A stretch of DNA of 64,000 nt from Earliella scabrosa (taxonomy: Eukaryota > Basidiomycota > Agaricomycetes > Polyporales > Polyporaceae). The notes beneath the pieces are model-generated. The model was not told the origin of the DNA, ran no database searches, and worked only from the letters and a program-made list of their open reading frames with translations. The stretch is from assembly GCA_022605405.1 (NCBI GenBank), contig JABYQQ010000009.1, positions 310,001 to 374,000 of the forward strand, read 5' to 3'. The translations under genes and the position numbers were made by a program. How positions within the stretch are numbered: the stretch's first letter is position 1; every line of letters starts with the position of its first letter. Positions 1 through 10,890 of this stretch are shown here, one piece after another.

Positions 1-357
1 TCGCCGTGCCCAGACACGTTCTGGCCTGACAGGTGGCTCATCGCGGCGGGCTTGCAGAAGTACGAAGGTCCGCCCGGGAGAAGCCGGGGAGAAGGCGCGA
101 CAGAGTTTGCCGAGTTTGTGCACAACGCGAACGTAGCCATCCCGTTCTCGTTCGGGCCGGCGAACTGTGTTGGGAAGAGCCTCGCGATGCAGGAGATGCG
201 CACGCTGCTGTGTCTGGTGACACAGAAGCTGCGCCTGCGTCCGGCGCAAGGGTGGGACCCGAGCACCTATGACGGGCAGATACGAGAGTGGTTGGTCATG
301 ACGAAACCGTGTCTGCCTGTGGTCGTCGAACGCCGTGCTGGGAAGGGGGAGAGCTGA
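1..357 (+). CDS. Cytochrome P450, C-terminal part (cut by window edge)
   Basis: The reading frame is open from base 1 to the TGA at 355-357, so only the last ~118 residues are present and the start lies outside the window. Seen: the FWPDRWL block that follows the ExxR region in fungal P450s, then the haem-binding loop FSFGPANCVG with the cysteine thiolate ligand, followed by a K-x-L-A-x-x-E-M-R helix. The loop has Asn where the textbook FxxGxRxC motif has Arg; from family knowledge this FGPANC form is common in Agaricomycete P450s. No intron is visible in this part. Expected role: haem monooxygenase at the ER membrane. The substrate cannot be told from this fragment. The target site of the LINE lies about 90 bp downstream of the stop. 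Confidence 0.9.
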   Translation, partial: SPCPDTFWPDRWLIAAGLQKYEGPPGRSRGEGATEFAEFVHNANVAIPFSFGPANCVGKSLAMQEMRTLLCLVTQKLRLRPAQGWDPSTYDGQIREWLVMTKPCLPVVVERRAGKGES

Positions 358-446
358 GATTGCAGCGAACTGGTCGGGGGGGTTAATCTTATTCCGTCTA
401 TGCCATTGTGTGTAATTTAGCACTGTACGCTGTCTTCACGCTACTT

Positions 447-462
447 AAGTCGAATATTTCGC
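447..462. repeat. Left target-site duplication of the LINE
   Basis: The bases aagtcgaatatttcgc occur here. The last 14 of them recur at 17315-17328, directly after the poly(A) tail; the first two As cannot be told from the tail. This defines the LINE insertion and the empty site, an intergenic spot between the P450 and TAM41. Confidence 0.93.
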
Positions 463-1041
463 CACGCAGTGAGGGGCGCCTTGATCTCGTACCACCACCA
501 TCTCCCGTTTTCCCACGGTCCTGGTGGCCTGCGCTGCCACGACTATGGAAGATGGCTGGGTGAATGAGCTCTAAGGAGTAATAATAAAGTACACGAACAA
601 GGATAGCCCCCCCCTGAAGATCGTGCGCCCCCCCCACCACCATATTGACCCGTCGCCACACCCTGAACATCCCGCGCTAGACAGGCAGCGCCGCTGTAGG
701 GCCCTACAGGCGATAACACCTACTGCAAATATAATGCAAGTGAAGGTGACGCAGGGTGTGCCTGCGACGCTGAACTGTGCCTAAAGCACGACCGGTGAAC
801 GAATTAATGAAGATGTTGAGAGTGCGCTGGCAAGGCGTCTAACAAAATCAAACACCGCCGGAGTAAGCCGGAAACTCATGTGAGCCGCCCTAGGGTGAAA
901 TCTTTACCCTCTTACCAAGCTGTATGCCCATATGCCAACATGACCTGACTTATGGATGTATGAACCAGTAAATATGCATTATGATATATGATGTAAGCAG
1001 CCTTTTAACTATTAACAGCAGCACCTAAGCGTCGCGTAGAC

Positions 1042-1785
1042 ATGGCAACTGCGGTCAACCTCTATGCCCTGTGGGTGGGCAGAAACACTCAAAAGGACGT
1101 GGAAGGTCATAAAACCCTCACCTTCTACTACCATACCATCATCCCACCTACCACTCCACTACAAAGCGGGATCTGGGCGAAAATCCTCCTGCTATCAAAC
1201 ACTAGATTCCGCGCGAGACTAGACAGTCGCGCACCGCCCACGTACGATGTCTACGACCAGAAGATTGAAGGCTTCCTCCAGGAGACGAGCACGAAAGTTG
1301 GTGGTGCAGGACATCCCCTCCCCCCCGATCTAGCAGTCTTCAAAATTGAAAACAGGGCGAGCGGGAGTGTAATAAAGTATGCAATCGTCACGATTCCTCG
1401 TATCCCGGGCTACACAGTGCTCCCCCTACCCCGCACGCTTTCGCCCCCCCACCACCCCACTACCCCCAACGTATCCGAGGCGACGAAGAAGAAGGAGCCT
1501 GAGGAAGGCTACGAGGAGAGACAAGGAAACTGGCGAAAGTCGCTGGAGATGGAAGCGAGAATTGCAGAAGTCGACGGCGGATCACGCACAAGCGAGCAGG
1601 TGTGGAACGCTTTTCATGACGGGGGAGTTGATGACGCGCAGGAGGCTGGATTAAACAGACGTAGAACAGCGAAGGCTGAACGAAGCCTTAGGAAAGCTCT
1701 GATGAGGGGAGATAAAGGTGAAGGCGGCCACAGGACGGGAGTAAATACGGAACCGGAAGTACTAGTATCTGTGCTGAGGTTCTGA
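1042..1785 (+). CDS. Unknown 247-aa ORF in the LINE leader
   Basis: An ATG-started ORF of 247 codons within the LINE upstream of ORF1. The protein starts MATAVNLYALWVGR, has a plausible folded N-terminal half (about 1-130), a Pro-rich stretch near residues 130-145 (PRTLSPPHHPTTP) and a charged Lys/Arg/Glu-rich C-terminal half. I do not recognise any domain: no Cys/His knuckle, RT, nuclease or transmembrane segment. Because it lies inside the target duplications it belongs to the retrotransposon, not to a host gene. It may be a third LINE protein, a 5' part of ORF1 joined by splicing, or a chance ORF in a long leader. Its length favours coding, but codon bias was not computed. Confidence 0.4.
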   Translation: MATAVNLYALWVGRNTQKDVEGHKTLTFYYHTIIPPTTPLQSGIWAKILLLSNTRFRARLDSRAPPTYDVYDQKIEGFLQETSTKVGGAGHPLPPDLAVFKIENRASGSVIKYAIVTIPRIPGYTVLPLPRTLSPPHHPTTPNVSEATKKKEPEEGYEERQGNWRKSLEMEARIAEVDGGSRTSEQVWNAFHDGGVDDAQEAGLNRRRTAKAERSLRKALMRGDKGEGGHRTGVNTEPEVLVSVLRF

Positions 1786-2413
1786 GTCAATATGGGCTGT
1801 AACAGAAATCGAATTATGAACGTTCAGAAAGAAACAGCGGGCGAGGACAAAGCTAAGAGTCCGTGCTAAAGGAAGACACCCAGTAGCGCTGTATGTGCGG
1901 ACAAAGGCGGACCGGAACCCGATTCCCGGGACCGGAGAAGAGGGAAGCCCCAATTACCGAATTAGGCAGGCAAGCGCCCGTGTGAGAAGCGCGCCCTAGA
2001 TAGCCGAAGCAGGGTTACGGACTTCTCGCAATCCAAGTGAGCCGTCCCCAAGCCGAGACGACAGGAAGGCACGCAGAATGTGCTGGAAGGCTGAACCATG
2101 GAGAACGAACATGGGACGACACGATATATTTTTATGACGACGTGGGTTGGCCAGACAGAGGAACCCCAAAGGATAGCATGACGCGTGAACCTAGCAAGGA
2201 AGTGCTGAAGGACGAGAATGGATATGCAAAGCTGTGCTGAGTGATGGCTGGCAGGTGGCCATTAGTCGTAAGAAGCAGGGCGCGAGAGTGCTTATGAGCT
2301 GGCACCCTTTAAACCTGCCACCGCCGCCACTCCCCCCTCAGACCCTCTTCCCCTCCCACACTCCTACTGGCAATAACTCTTGACCTCCTACGCTGCTCTA
2401 CCGGCTGGCTGCT

Positions 2414-5148
2414 ATGGCGCATATGCTGAAGGACGATACCCCTGGAAGGAAGGAGCCTCCGACGATGGAAGAGGGCGGTGGACGAGCTGAAGCTTGGTGC
2501 GTCCTCCCTAAGGATGCTGCGAAGGGTGATGGAACGGCAGGAGGAGAGAGAGGGGACGCGCGAGACCGAAGGTGAGCCCTCTGTTGCGTACCCACCCACC
2601 TGCGCTACAGCAAGCACCGTAGGAGCGTTGTGACCCAGCCTGGCGGCACCAAGCAAGATGGTGGGGCGGCGAGCGATACCCCGCGTGCCTTGACAGTGGT
2701 GACGTCGAAGAAGTCCGCACAGGGAGAAGATGTACGTATCCCGATGGACCTGGACGAGTACAGCCCCATGGCCGACTCCCCGTCCCCGGCCGAGAGAGTG
2801 CGCCGCATCCCCGTGAGTGACAGCAAGAGAGGAAGGGGTGACCAGGCGGAGGGCGAGGCTGTAAGAGCCCTAGAGCGAGCAGAGAGGATGGACGACGAGA
2901 AGGGTGACGCGATGGAGGTGAGTACACCGATAAATGGTCCGAGACCCCACCTTATACCCCGTACCCCTCCCCCTCCCAAGGATGAGGATGATGCTGTCGA
3001 GGCACCGCCCGCTACCCCTAGGAGGCCGCAGAAGAGGCGTCGTAAGGCGTCGATTGTTGAGGACTCTGACCTTCCCGGGACTGGCGGCGACGAGCTGCCC
3101 GAGAAAAGTCAGACGGGCTCTACGGCGAACAAAGGTTCGCGTGTTATCAGTGGGGTTAGTAGATGTAACGCGCTATTCCCAAATCAGGCACTCACGATGA
3201 CGTGTCACAGTCGAGAGTCACGACCAGAGCAATGCTTCGAAGCATGGCGACGCATGGGACTCAGACTACGCAGAGGCCCACTATCGCGCTGAACAAGGCC
3301 CTACAGAAGACTAAGAAGACGCCGCAGACCCCTAGCGTGCAAGAAACAGCCGCCCAGAAGGATGGACCGGTCGCTGTGGGCGACGGTACCGTGCAGGTCC
3401 GTGATGTACAAGCCACGTCTCCAGCGGAAACATCCGCGAACCAGGGCACGAACACGGAGATGGCGCCGCCGTCGGGAGCTTTCACGTTCTCGCCCGCTTT
3501 CATGAAGAGCGCGCCGTCGGGAGTGGAACACGACTTGAAGAAGCTCGACGCGGCGTGGGGCGGACAACTCGCCTTATCCTTGGCAAACCCGGCGGGGAGG
3601 CCCGGCGAAACTGCGCCCCTGATGATGACGACGACGGAGCTCGGCCCGACCCCCTCTGTAGCGACACAAGGCCACACTCCCCACGGCGGTGATAACGGAC
3701 TTGGCATGGCTAACCCCGGTGCCGATGCGACCCAGACCCCGAGAACTGCCTACTCGATGCAGTTTGAAGGCCCGAAGGCCCCGTTCCCGGTCAGAGGGAC
3801 GCCGAACCCCGTGCATCGCTTCCAGAAGGACATGGCGGCGGAGACAGACGCGGATGCCAGCGACGCGGCGCTGCAGTTCGCGGTGCCCCACCACTACGCG
3901 GGCCTCTCGGCGCGCCCGATCATCCCGACCGCGGTGCAGAACTATGGCGACGCAGCGAAGTCATACAACTTGATGCCCCAGGAGGAGCGCGCGAAAGGAC
4001 ATCTGGCGCCGATCATGCTCTACCCGTCGGCAAACACCAAGGCGATCTCTGGCGAGGAGTATATCGCAGGGTTGACGAAGTGCCCTGACCAAGGATGGCC
4101 ACTGCGCGTTAAGGACCACCCATGCGGCTTCGCGAGAGGCGTTCCTCAGGAAGTCGCGCAGCAGATCCATACGATGCCGGAAGAAAGCACGATTCTGACC
4201 CTCGTTTGGGGTTGGCCAAGGGTGGGCGCGCCTCACCCCGAGATCATAGCAGGGAGACTGAGGAACACGATCATGAACTTCCTGGGTGGCGAGTCGGGAT
4301 TCTCGGTCACCCCGCCGAACATGCGCTGGTACGAGAAAGTCAAGCTGAACGCCCTCAATGCTCCGGCAGCCTATGTCGTGGCCGGACTGTCGCCGCAGGC
4401 GAGGAACGCGCTGATCAGGCAGCAAGCGATCTCGGCGCGTGAAATCACCTTCTTCATACACTCAAACAAGATGGACGCGCCGATCTTCGTCGCGCGTTTC
4501 CACCGCTTCCCGGACCCGAACGCGGCGAGGAACGCGATCTTCGAGTTCTTCCGCTCGGAGTGGATGTACCAAATCACCACCCCGCTTCTGTTGAAGACGC
4601 ACGCGGGACGAGACGCGACTACGCCAAAAGCCCTCTTCGAGAAGTGGGTGCAGACGGTGCGACCTATCCCAGCGAGGATCCCCACCGACACCGCAATGTG
4701 GGCGGTGAACGTGTACTGCGAACCACCGACCAGGCACCCGGTGGCGTGGCTCGCGTGGGCGGAGGACGTCAGGCGCATGCACATTCCTATTCCCAACTGC
4801 GGCCCGTATGTGGCGGCGTTCGTAGGACACATCAGGTGCTCCGCGTGCCACAGCGCGGACCACTACGACACTGAGTGTCAATATGCGCTCGTCGAGGGAT
4901 GGAAGGGTGAGCTGGTCGGAAGCGTCGGCAACGCCACGGGCGCGAGTCTCCCTCCCCCGCCATCGTCAAGCGGAGGACACAGACCGCCTGAACCGAGACC
5001 AGCGGCGAAGAGGGGCGGCAGGAACGGCGCCGGCAGAGGCACGGTCGCCGCGCATGACACGAGCGGCGTCAGCCAGTTCGCTAGAACCGAGAAGGAGGCA
5101 CCGCTGACTGGAGCATTCGGCGGCTATGGACTGTACCCGAGCTTGTGA
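2414..5148 (+). CDS. LINE ORF1 (gag-like RNA-binding protein), possibly three exons
   Basis: The conserved part is 3211-5148. It carries a CCHC-type knuckle C-x2-C-x4-H-x4-C (CSACHSADHYDTEC) near 4845-4890, as in LINE ORF1 proteins, and a Gly/Arg/Pro-rich tail. Upstream, the frame from an ATG at 2414 is broken by a TGA (2573-2575) and later by a frame change. Two GT-AG segments would repair both: 2572-2610 (39 nt) and 3155-3210 (56 nt, GTTAGT donor, CACAG acceptor). Joining 2414-2571, 2611-3154 and 3211-5148 gives one 879-aa frame with an acidic/basic N-terminal region (for example PQKRRRKASIVEDSD). Introns are unexpected in a retrotransposon, so two mutations are the alternative. ORF1 is thought to coat the element RNA. 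Confidence 0.72.
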
Positions 5149-5685
5149 AAGTTGTGATGGGCTGTACGCGCAGTCGGACTTATTCTTGCAGCTGTGTCGT
5201 GTACTGAAAGTAGCTACGTAACGAGACGATGACTTCTTGGCAGAAAGTGCATATGCACATGCGAATGACCAATCTCAAGATGGCTGATACTAGCCTATGA
5301 GTATAAGAGAGTGCAACTAACGAGAGAGCGATCATAGGACGACCTCCATCACATGTGCAGTAAGAATTGAATGCTGAACTAACCATGCAAACAGTACAAC
5401 AGCTGACGCGTGGCGGGGAGTAATTTACTGGCGAAAGCGCAGGAATCCCCGCCCTTTCTGGCCTATTAGTGTGCGGGTCTATTTAGACTGGCGGCCGCAC
5501 ACGGTCATTGACCCGCCGTCATCGCCGGTGGCGTGTGACCAGAACTCCGCCGCCCGCTAGCGGGCGAAGCTAGATATGTGTATGGGATGGTTGTGCCATG
5601 CACAGAATAAGCAACTGCAAATCACACATCAGAATATAACATAAACAATGGACAATCTAGTACGGCATCTGGTAGAACGCGCGTC
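5149..5685 (+). promoter_or_regulatory. Structured non-coding gap between LINE ORF1 and ORF2
   Basis: No ORF of note is present. The second half holds a series of inverted repeats: an 8-bp stem ggcgggga/tccccgcc (5412-5419 with 5446-5453), an 8-bp stem gtgtgcgg/ccgcacac (5469-5476 with 5495-5502) with gtct/agac inside it, and the perfect 16-nt palindrome cgcccgctagcgggcg (5551-5566). The ORF2 ATG follows at 5686. Such a run of hairpins could help ribosomes reach ORF2 or could mark an internal promoter; both are inference. Confidence 0.55.
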
Positions 5686-8600
5686 ATGGAAGCAGGAGCC
5701 AACGACTCGACTGCCGCGACGAGCATTGGCAATGATAGCTCTATGGCTCACGGCCGCGGCCTCCCCAACCCTGGCGGTTGGGGCGATCCCCCCAGATCAG
5801 GGCAGGCCCTGAATGAAAATGTTGCGAGCAGAGAGGATGTAAGAGTAGGAGAGGAGAACAACGGCGAAGGCGGAAACAAGCAGGAGTTTAGGACAAGGGC
5901 AACGATTAAAATCGGGACCCTTAACATGAGAGGAAACGGGGTAAACCCAGACGGAAGAGGTAGCAAGTGGCTCTGCATGAATCAACTGGTCAGAGATGAG
6001 AAACTTGCAGTGCTAGCTGTCCAAGAAACGCACATCACCAAACAAAAAGCAGAGGAGCTAAACTCCCTGTTCCAAGCGTCACTGAAGATAGTGGTGTCCC
6101 CCGACCCAACGAACCCGACGGGCGCAAGAGGAGTTGCGATTGTGCTAAACAAGAGATTAATCAAGTGTGATGAAGTGAAGACGGAGGAAATAATACCAGG
6201 TAGAGCGATATACGCTATAGTACCATGGTCGAGGGGGATGTTCTTCACCTTCCTAGCAGTATACGCACCAAATGATAGGACTGAAAATGAGATGTTCTGG
6301 GGTGAGCTACAAGATAGACTGGAGTCAAAAGCGGTCGATGTAATGGCAGGAGACCTAAATGTGGTTGAATACGCCATTGATAGAATGCCGGTGAGGGAAG
6401 ATGATGAAGCGCCAGTGGGGGCGCTGAAAGAGCTATGCGCATGCAAGGCACTCAAAGATGAATGGAGAACTCGAAACTTACAGGAGAGGCTCTACACGTA
6501 TAGACAGTCTGCAACCGGCAGCATGTCGCGCATCGATAGAATATACCTGAGTGATAGAGTTAGGAAAGGTGCGGTAGAATGGGAACTAAAACACCCGGGG
6601 TTTGCCACGGACCATAACCTCTTCGCGTGTACAATGATAAATAGAAGTATGCCGTTTGTTGGAAGAGGCAGATGGAGGATGCATAGCATGCTGCTGACGG
6701 ACAGAGAGTTCTTGACGGAGGTGAAAGAGAGGGGTATCAAGCTACATGCCACGATCAACGGAATTGTGCAACGCGATGAGATTGTAAATGTACAGACATT
6801 ATTCGCCGCGTTTAAAGATGAAGTTAAAGCCCTCGCAAAAGACAGAGCAAAGAAGAGAGTTCCTAAAATAGACAAGAAAATAAAGAGAATAAAGGACGAT
6901 CTTGCACAGACACTGAGAGAGATGCAGAGAAGTCATGAAATGGACGAGCCGCACCTTGACAGACTGAAAGAGAACGCCGGGATCCTGCAGGAAAAGATCG
7001 CCGAGCTGGAAACAAAGAGGTTCGGATATAAGAGAGCAGCAGTAGCGGCGAGAGACTGGATTGAAGGGGAGACGATAAGCAAATACTGGACAAGGATAAA
7101 CAGAACGACCGGAGCAGATGAGATAATGTACGAGATGCTGGTCCCCGGATCCGACCCAAAATGTTACCAGAGGAAATCAAAAGCGATGGCGAACATAGCT
7201 AAAGACCACTATAATAGTGTCCAAGAGGATGTGGACTTACCAGATGATGAGCAACATGCGGAGGCCATAAAAGAAGCTATTGAGCCCCTGGATGCGAAAC
7301 TGAGCACCAAAGAGAAAGGAGAAATGGCGAAGCGCATAAGTTATGAGGAAGTCCATGAGGCGATAATGGGAGCGGCTACAGGAAAAGCCCCAGGTATGGA
7401 TGGGCTACCGGCTGAGCTATGGAAAGAACTAGCGAGGATGTGTGTGGCAGACAACAAGAAAGGTAAACCAGCCTTTGACATAGTGGCGGTTATGAGAGAT
7501 GTGTTCAATGACATCGCAAGATATGGCATAACGGAGGGCACAAACTTTGCCCTAGGGTGGATTTGCCCCATATATAAACTGAAGGGTGATACGAGAGAAA
7601 TTGTAAACTATAGACCCATTACCATCCTAAACGCAGACTATAAAGTACTCACGAAGGTTCTAGCGAGCAGACTGGCGGAGGTTGCAGCGAAACTTATACA
7701 TCCGGACCAGGCAGGTTTCGTCCCAGGAAGGAGGATCCACCACCAGACACAACTGGCTAAGATGATGATTGACTACTGTGAAGCTGAGGAGGCGAATGGG
7801 GTAATTGTCGCGTTAGACCAAGAGAAGGCATACGACAAGATAAACCACAGATATCTGTGGGAAGTACTAAAGAAGCTGAATTTCCCCTCGAACTTCATTA
7901 GGCTGATCCAGAGACTGTACGAGAATGCGTACAGCCTAGTCATAGTAAATGGGGTAATGAGTGAAGTATTTAGAATAATAAGAGGGGTGAGGCAAGGCGA
8001 CCCGATGTCATGTATACTGTTCGACCTTGCAATCGAACCGCTTGCGTGTGCGCTGAGGAAATCAGCCCTAAGAGGCATAGTGGTGCCTGGTATAATTGAA
8101 AGAGTATTGGCAGCGCTATATGCGGATGATACATCTGTGTATATGCATGAGACAGATAAATACGAAAGCCTAGATGAGATCCTCACCAAGTGGTGCAGAG
8201 GCTCACGAGCGATGTTTAACAGGACAAAAACGGTACTAATCCCGTTGGGAGAGAAGAGATATAGGGACATGGTGTGCAGAGAGAGAAGACTTACGGAAGG
8301 TGGCCCAAAGCTACCAGACGGCGTTAAGATCGCTGAAGATGGGGAAGCGACAAGGCTCCTTGGAGCATGGGTAGGAAACAAGACGGATGACATGGCGCCA
8401 TGGAACAAAATGATGGCTATCATACAGGCGAACCTTAAGAGATGGGAGAGAAGGAACCCGACGCTACACGGCAGGAAACTGATTGTAGGACTTGAAGTCG
8501 GGAGTAGAACTCAGTATCTCACGAGAGTCCAGACAATGCCTAAAACAATTGAAAAGGCGATGGTAAAAATGATACGTAAGTTCATGTGGAGTGGTGACGA

Positions 8601-10430
8601 CCACCCAAGGATAGGACTGGACACACTATATAGACCGATAAAAGAAGGCGGTCTTGGACTATTGAACGTGCCTGCCAGAAACGAAGCAATCGACTTGATG
8701 TGGTTGAAGGAGTACCTACAGTTAGATGAGGAGAGGCCGAAATGGGCTTACGTTGCAGATAGAATATATGCGAAGGCGCTACCTAGCAAACTGAGGGCTG
8801 TTGAAGAATCAGCGCAGGTGAATGTTTACCTACAGACTTGGAATGTGTCAACGCATCCGACGGCGGGTCTACCAGCATGCCTACGCAAGATGTATAAGGC
8901 TGCAACGAAGTATGGGTTGAGGGTGGAGATGGCTAACCCGTCGGAGGTTCTAAAGCTTAGAATGCCGAGTTGGTACCACGTAGGACAACAACCCGGAAGG
9001 TATGTCGCGAACTCGGCGGCGGCGAAGTGCCTAAGAGACAGGCATGAAGTCAGTACCATCGCCGACTGCGTAATGGTGGCGACCAGGCTGAGAAGAATAG
9101 GCAATGGGACGCACAGGAGAGTCCATGACTGTGAATGTTATGACTGCGACCGTGACAGAAGAGTGAAGGGCTGCGATAACCCAAATAGATGTGCTGAGGC
9201 CGCGAAAAAGATTGTAGTAAGGCTAAACCCAATCTGGAAACCAGAGGGAGAGAGAGCAACTGACGGGCTGAGCCACGACTCGGAAGAAAAAAGAAGAAAT
9301 GTTGAGGCAAGGAGGGCAGGTGACCACATCACTTTCGATCCGTCGATAACGGGGGGATCAACAATACTGGAAGCTTTCAGGATATTTGTCCCTCAAGAGG
9401 AGGAACCAAGATCTGCGCCTGCTAGGAGACGGCCGGTGCCTTTCGAGCTAGATGAAGAGGCGCTAACGGTATACACTGATGGGTCAGCTTGCAATATCGA
9501 AGGAAGCGGCCAATGTGCTGGTAGCGGAATATGGTGTGGCAATAATAACGAGCTCACCATGAGCGTTAGGGTCCCGAACTGCTGGCCACAGACGAACCAA
9601 GTCGCTGAACTATATGCAATAACAACAATAGCGGCAAAAGCACCACCGTTTGCACCTATGCACATAATGTCGGACTCAAAATATGCTGTAGAGGGCATAA
9701 CGAGGTGGATAAGTAAATGGGAAGCTCAAGGATGGATAGGAGTCGCGAACAAGGAGCTTTTCCAAAGTGCGATCGCATGGCTGAGAGCAAGGAGTGCAAA
9801 GACAACGCTCAAATGGGTTAAAGGGCATGCGGGTATTGCAGGAAATGAAGCGGCAGACGAATTAGCGAGAGTGGGTGCGGAGAAGCAACAGATAAACTGT
9901 CAACTGCCAGCCCCACCGAGGCAATACCTCCTGAGGGGTGCGAGATTAGCGAGCATAACACAAAAGCTAGCATACAGCGGAATAAGAGAATGGACTAAGT
10001 ACGAGGAGAGGGAGACAACTAGAAGAGTAACCGAACAAGTGATAGCAATGATCGCTCACCAGACGAAAGTTGAGGTCACGAAAGAGAGACTGTGGATGTC
10101 ACTGAAGTCAAAGGACATACCGAGGAAGCAGAGAGATTTCTTATGGAAAGCACTCCACGGCGCGCAGAAAGTTGGAGCCTTCTGGAGGCACATTGAGGGC
10201 TATGAACAGAGGACACAGTGTATTGCATGCGGGGCGGAGGAGAGCATGGAACACATACTCACGGAATGTGAGGCGGAGGCTGCGGAGGAAATTAGGAGGC
10301 TCCTAAAACTACTGGTGAGGAAGAAACTGGGTGCTGAGGTACAACTAACCTTTGGACTAATGCTGGGCATCACCGCGGTAACGTTCAAGGAAGTTCTAAA
10401 GAAAGAAAATGTCGCGCATATTGACCGATG
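5686..10430 (+). pseudogene. LINE ORF2, part 1: endonuclease, reverse transcriptase, RNase H (interrupted)
   Basis: About 1,581 codons are open from the ATG at 5686 up to the gypsy insertion. Domains seen: apurinic-type endonuclease, residues ~73-310 (IKIGTLNMRGNG, VQETHI, AGDLNVVE, SRIDRIYLSD, TDHNLF); reverse transcriptase, ~560-830, with GKAPGMDGLPAELWK, NYRPITIL, QAGFVPGRR, RQGDPMSC and the catalytic YADD near 810; RNase H, ~1255-1395 (YTDGSA, VAELYA, SDSKYA, WVKGHAGIAGNEAADELA); and a C-terminal C-x2-C-x7-H-x4-C motif near 1511. This is the complete enzyme set for nicking the target, copying RNA and removing it. The reading continues as LTR sequence to a stop at 10473 in this copy. The lost end lies at 16827-17151. 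Confidence 0.93.
10426..10430. repeat. Left 5-bp target duplication (CGATG) of the gypsy element
   Basis: CGATG directly precedes the 5' LTR and is repeated at 16822-16826 directly after the 3' LTR. Five bp is the usual size for Ty3/gypsy integrases. Confidence 0.96.
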
Positions 10431-10877
10431 TGTCACGAACGGTCCCTCAGCGCCTAGGGAAGCGCCCAACTAACCACTGTTCACGACCGTTCACTGTTTC
10501 CATTGTTCGCTATCACCATTGTACTTCCAGATTCCAGAGCCCCTTTTGTTTCTTTTCCTTTGTTCCGGGCACAATTGTCGTCATACCATTGTATCTCCTC
10601 CATTGTTCCGTCACTCTATTGTTCTATTGTTCTCCAAGCGCTATTGTTCTAACTGTAGATATAAACCCTAGCACTCGCTACCTGGAGACCTCAGTTTCGA
10701 CCTCTTGTCTCCAGGTAAGCCTCACTTGTATTTCACTTGTAGATACTTCGCTCAATACAACTTGTCTCCAGCCCTGCGTGTCGAGCCTTGCTCCACTCTC
10801 GCTGCACAAGCGCTCGTCGGACGCCCTCGCTCGCCTCGTCGTTCCCTCCTCGTCTCGCTTGACCCCAGGTCGCGACA
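10431..10877 (+). repeat. 5' LTR of the gypsy element
   Basis: 447 bp, TGTCACGAAC to GTCGCGACA. The U3 part carries five copies of ATTGTTC plus related ATTGTA/ATTGTC words (10501-10653). A TATA-like box at 10658-10665 is followed by a 10-bp inverted repeat (10680-10689 with 10707-10716). The probable RNA start, at 10693, lies in the loop of that repeat. Confidence 0.96.
10658..10665 (+). promoter_or_regulatory. TATA-like box of the gypsy LTR
   Basis: gatataaa lies 35 nt upstream of the first base of the 11-nt self-primer (10693), the normal distance from TATA box to RNA start. This supports 10693 as the start of R. The same box recurs in the 3' LTR. Confidence 0.7.
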
Positions 10878-10879
10878 TT

Positions 10880-10890
10880 AGGTCGAAACT
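10880..10890 (+). promoter_or_regulatory. Self-priming site (primer-binding site) of the gypsy element
   Basis: aggtcgaaact, 2 nt after the 5' LTR, is the exact reverse complement of agtttcgacct at 10693-10703 in the LTR. In Tf1-type elements the first 11 nt of the RNA fold back onto the PBS and are cleaved to make the primer; the length here is also 11. No match to a tRNA 3' end was seen at this position. Confidence 0.88.

Noticed and set aside
2508..2979. Minus-strand frames of 124-139 codons opposite LINE ORF1
   Set aside because: They are antisense shadows of the ORF1 N-terminal coding region in high-GC DNA and contain no motif.
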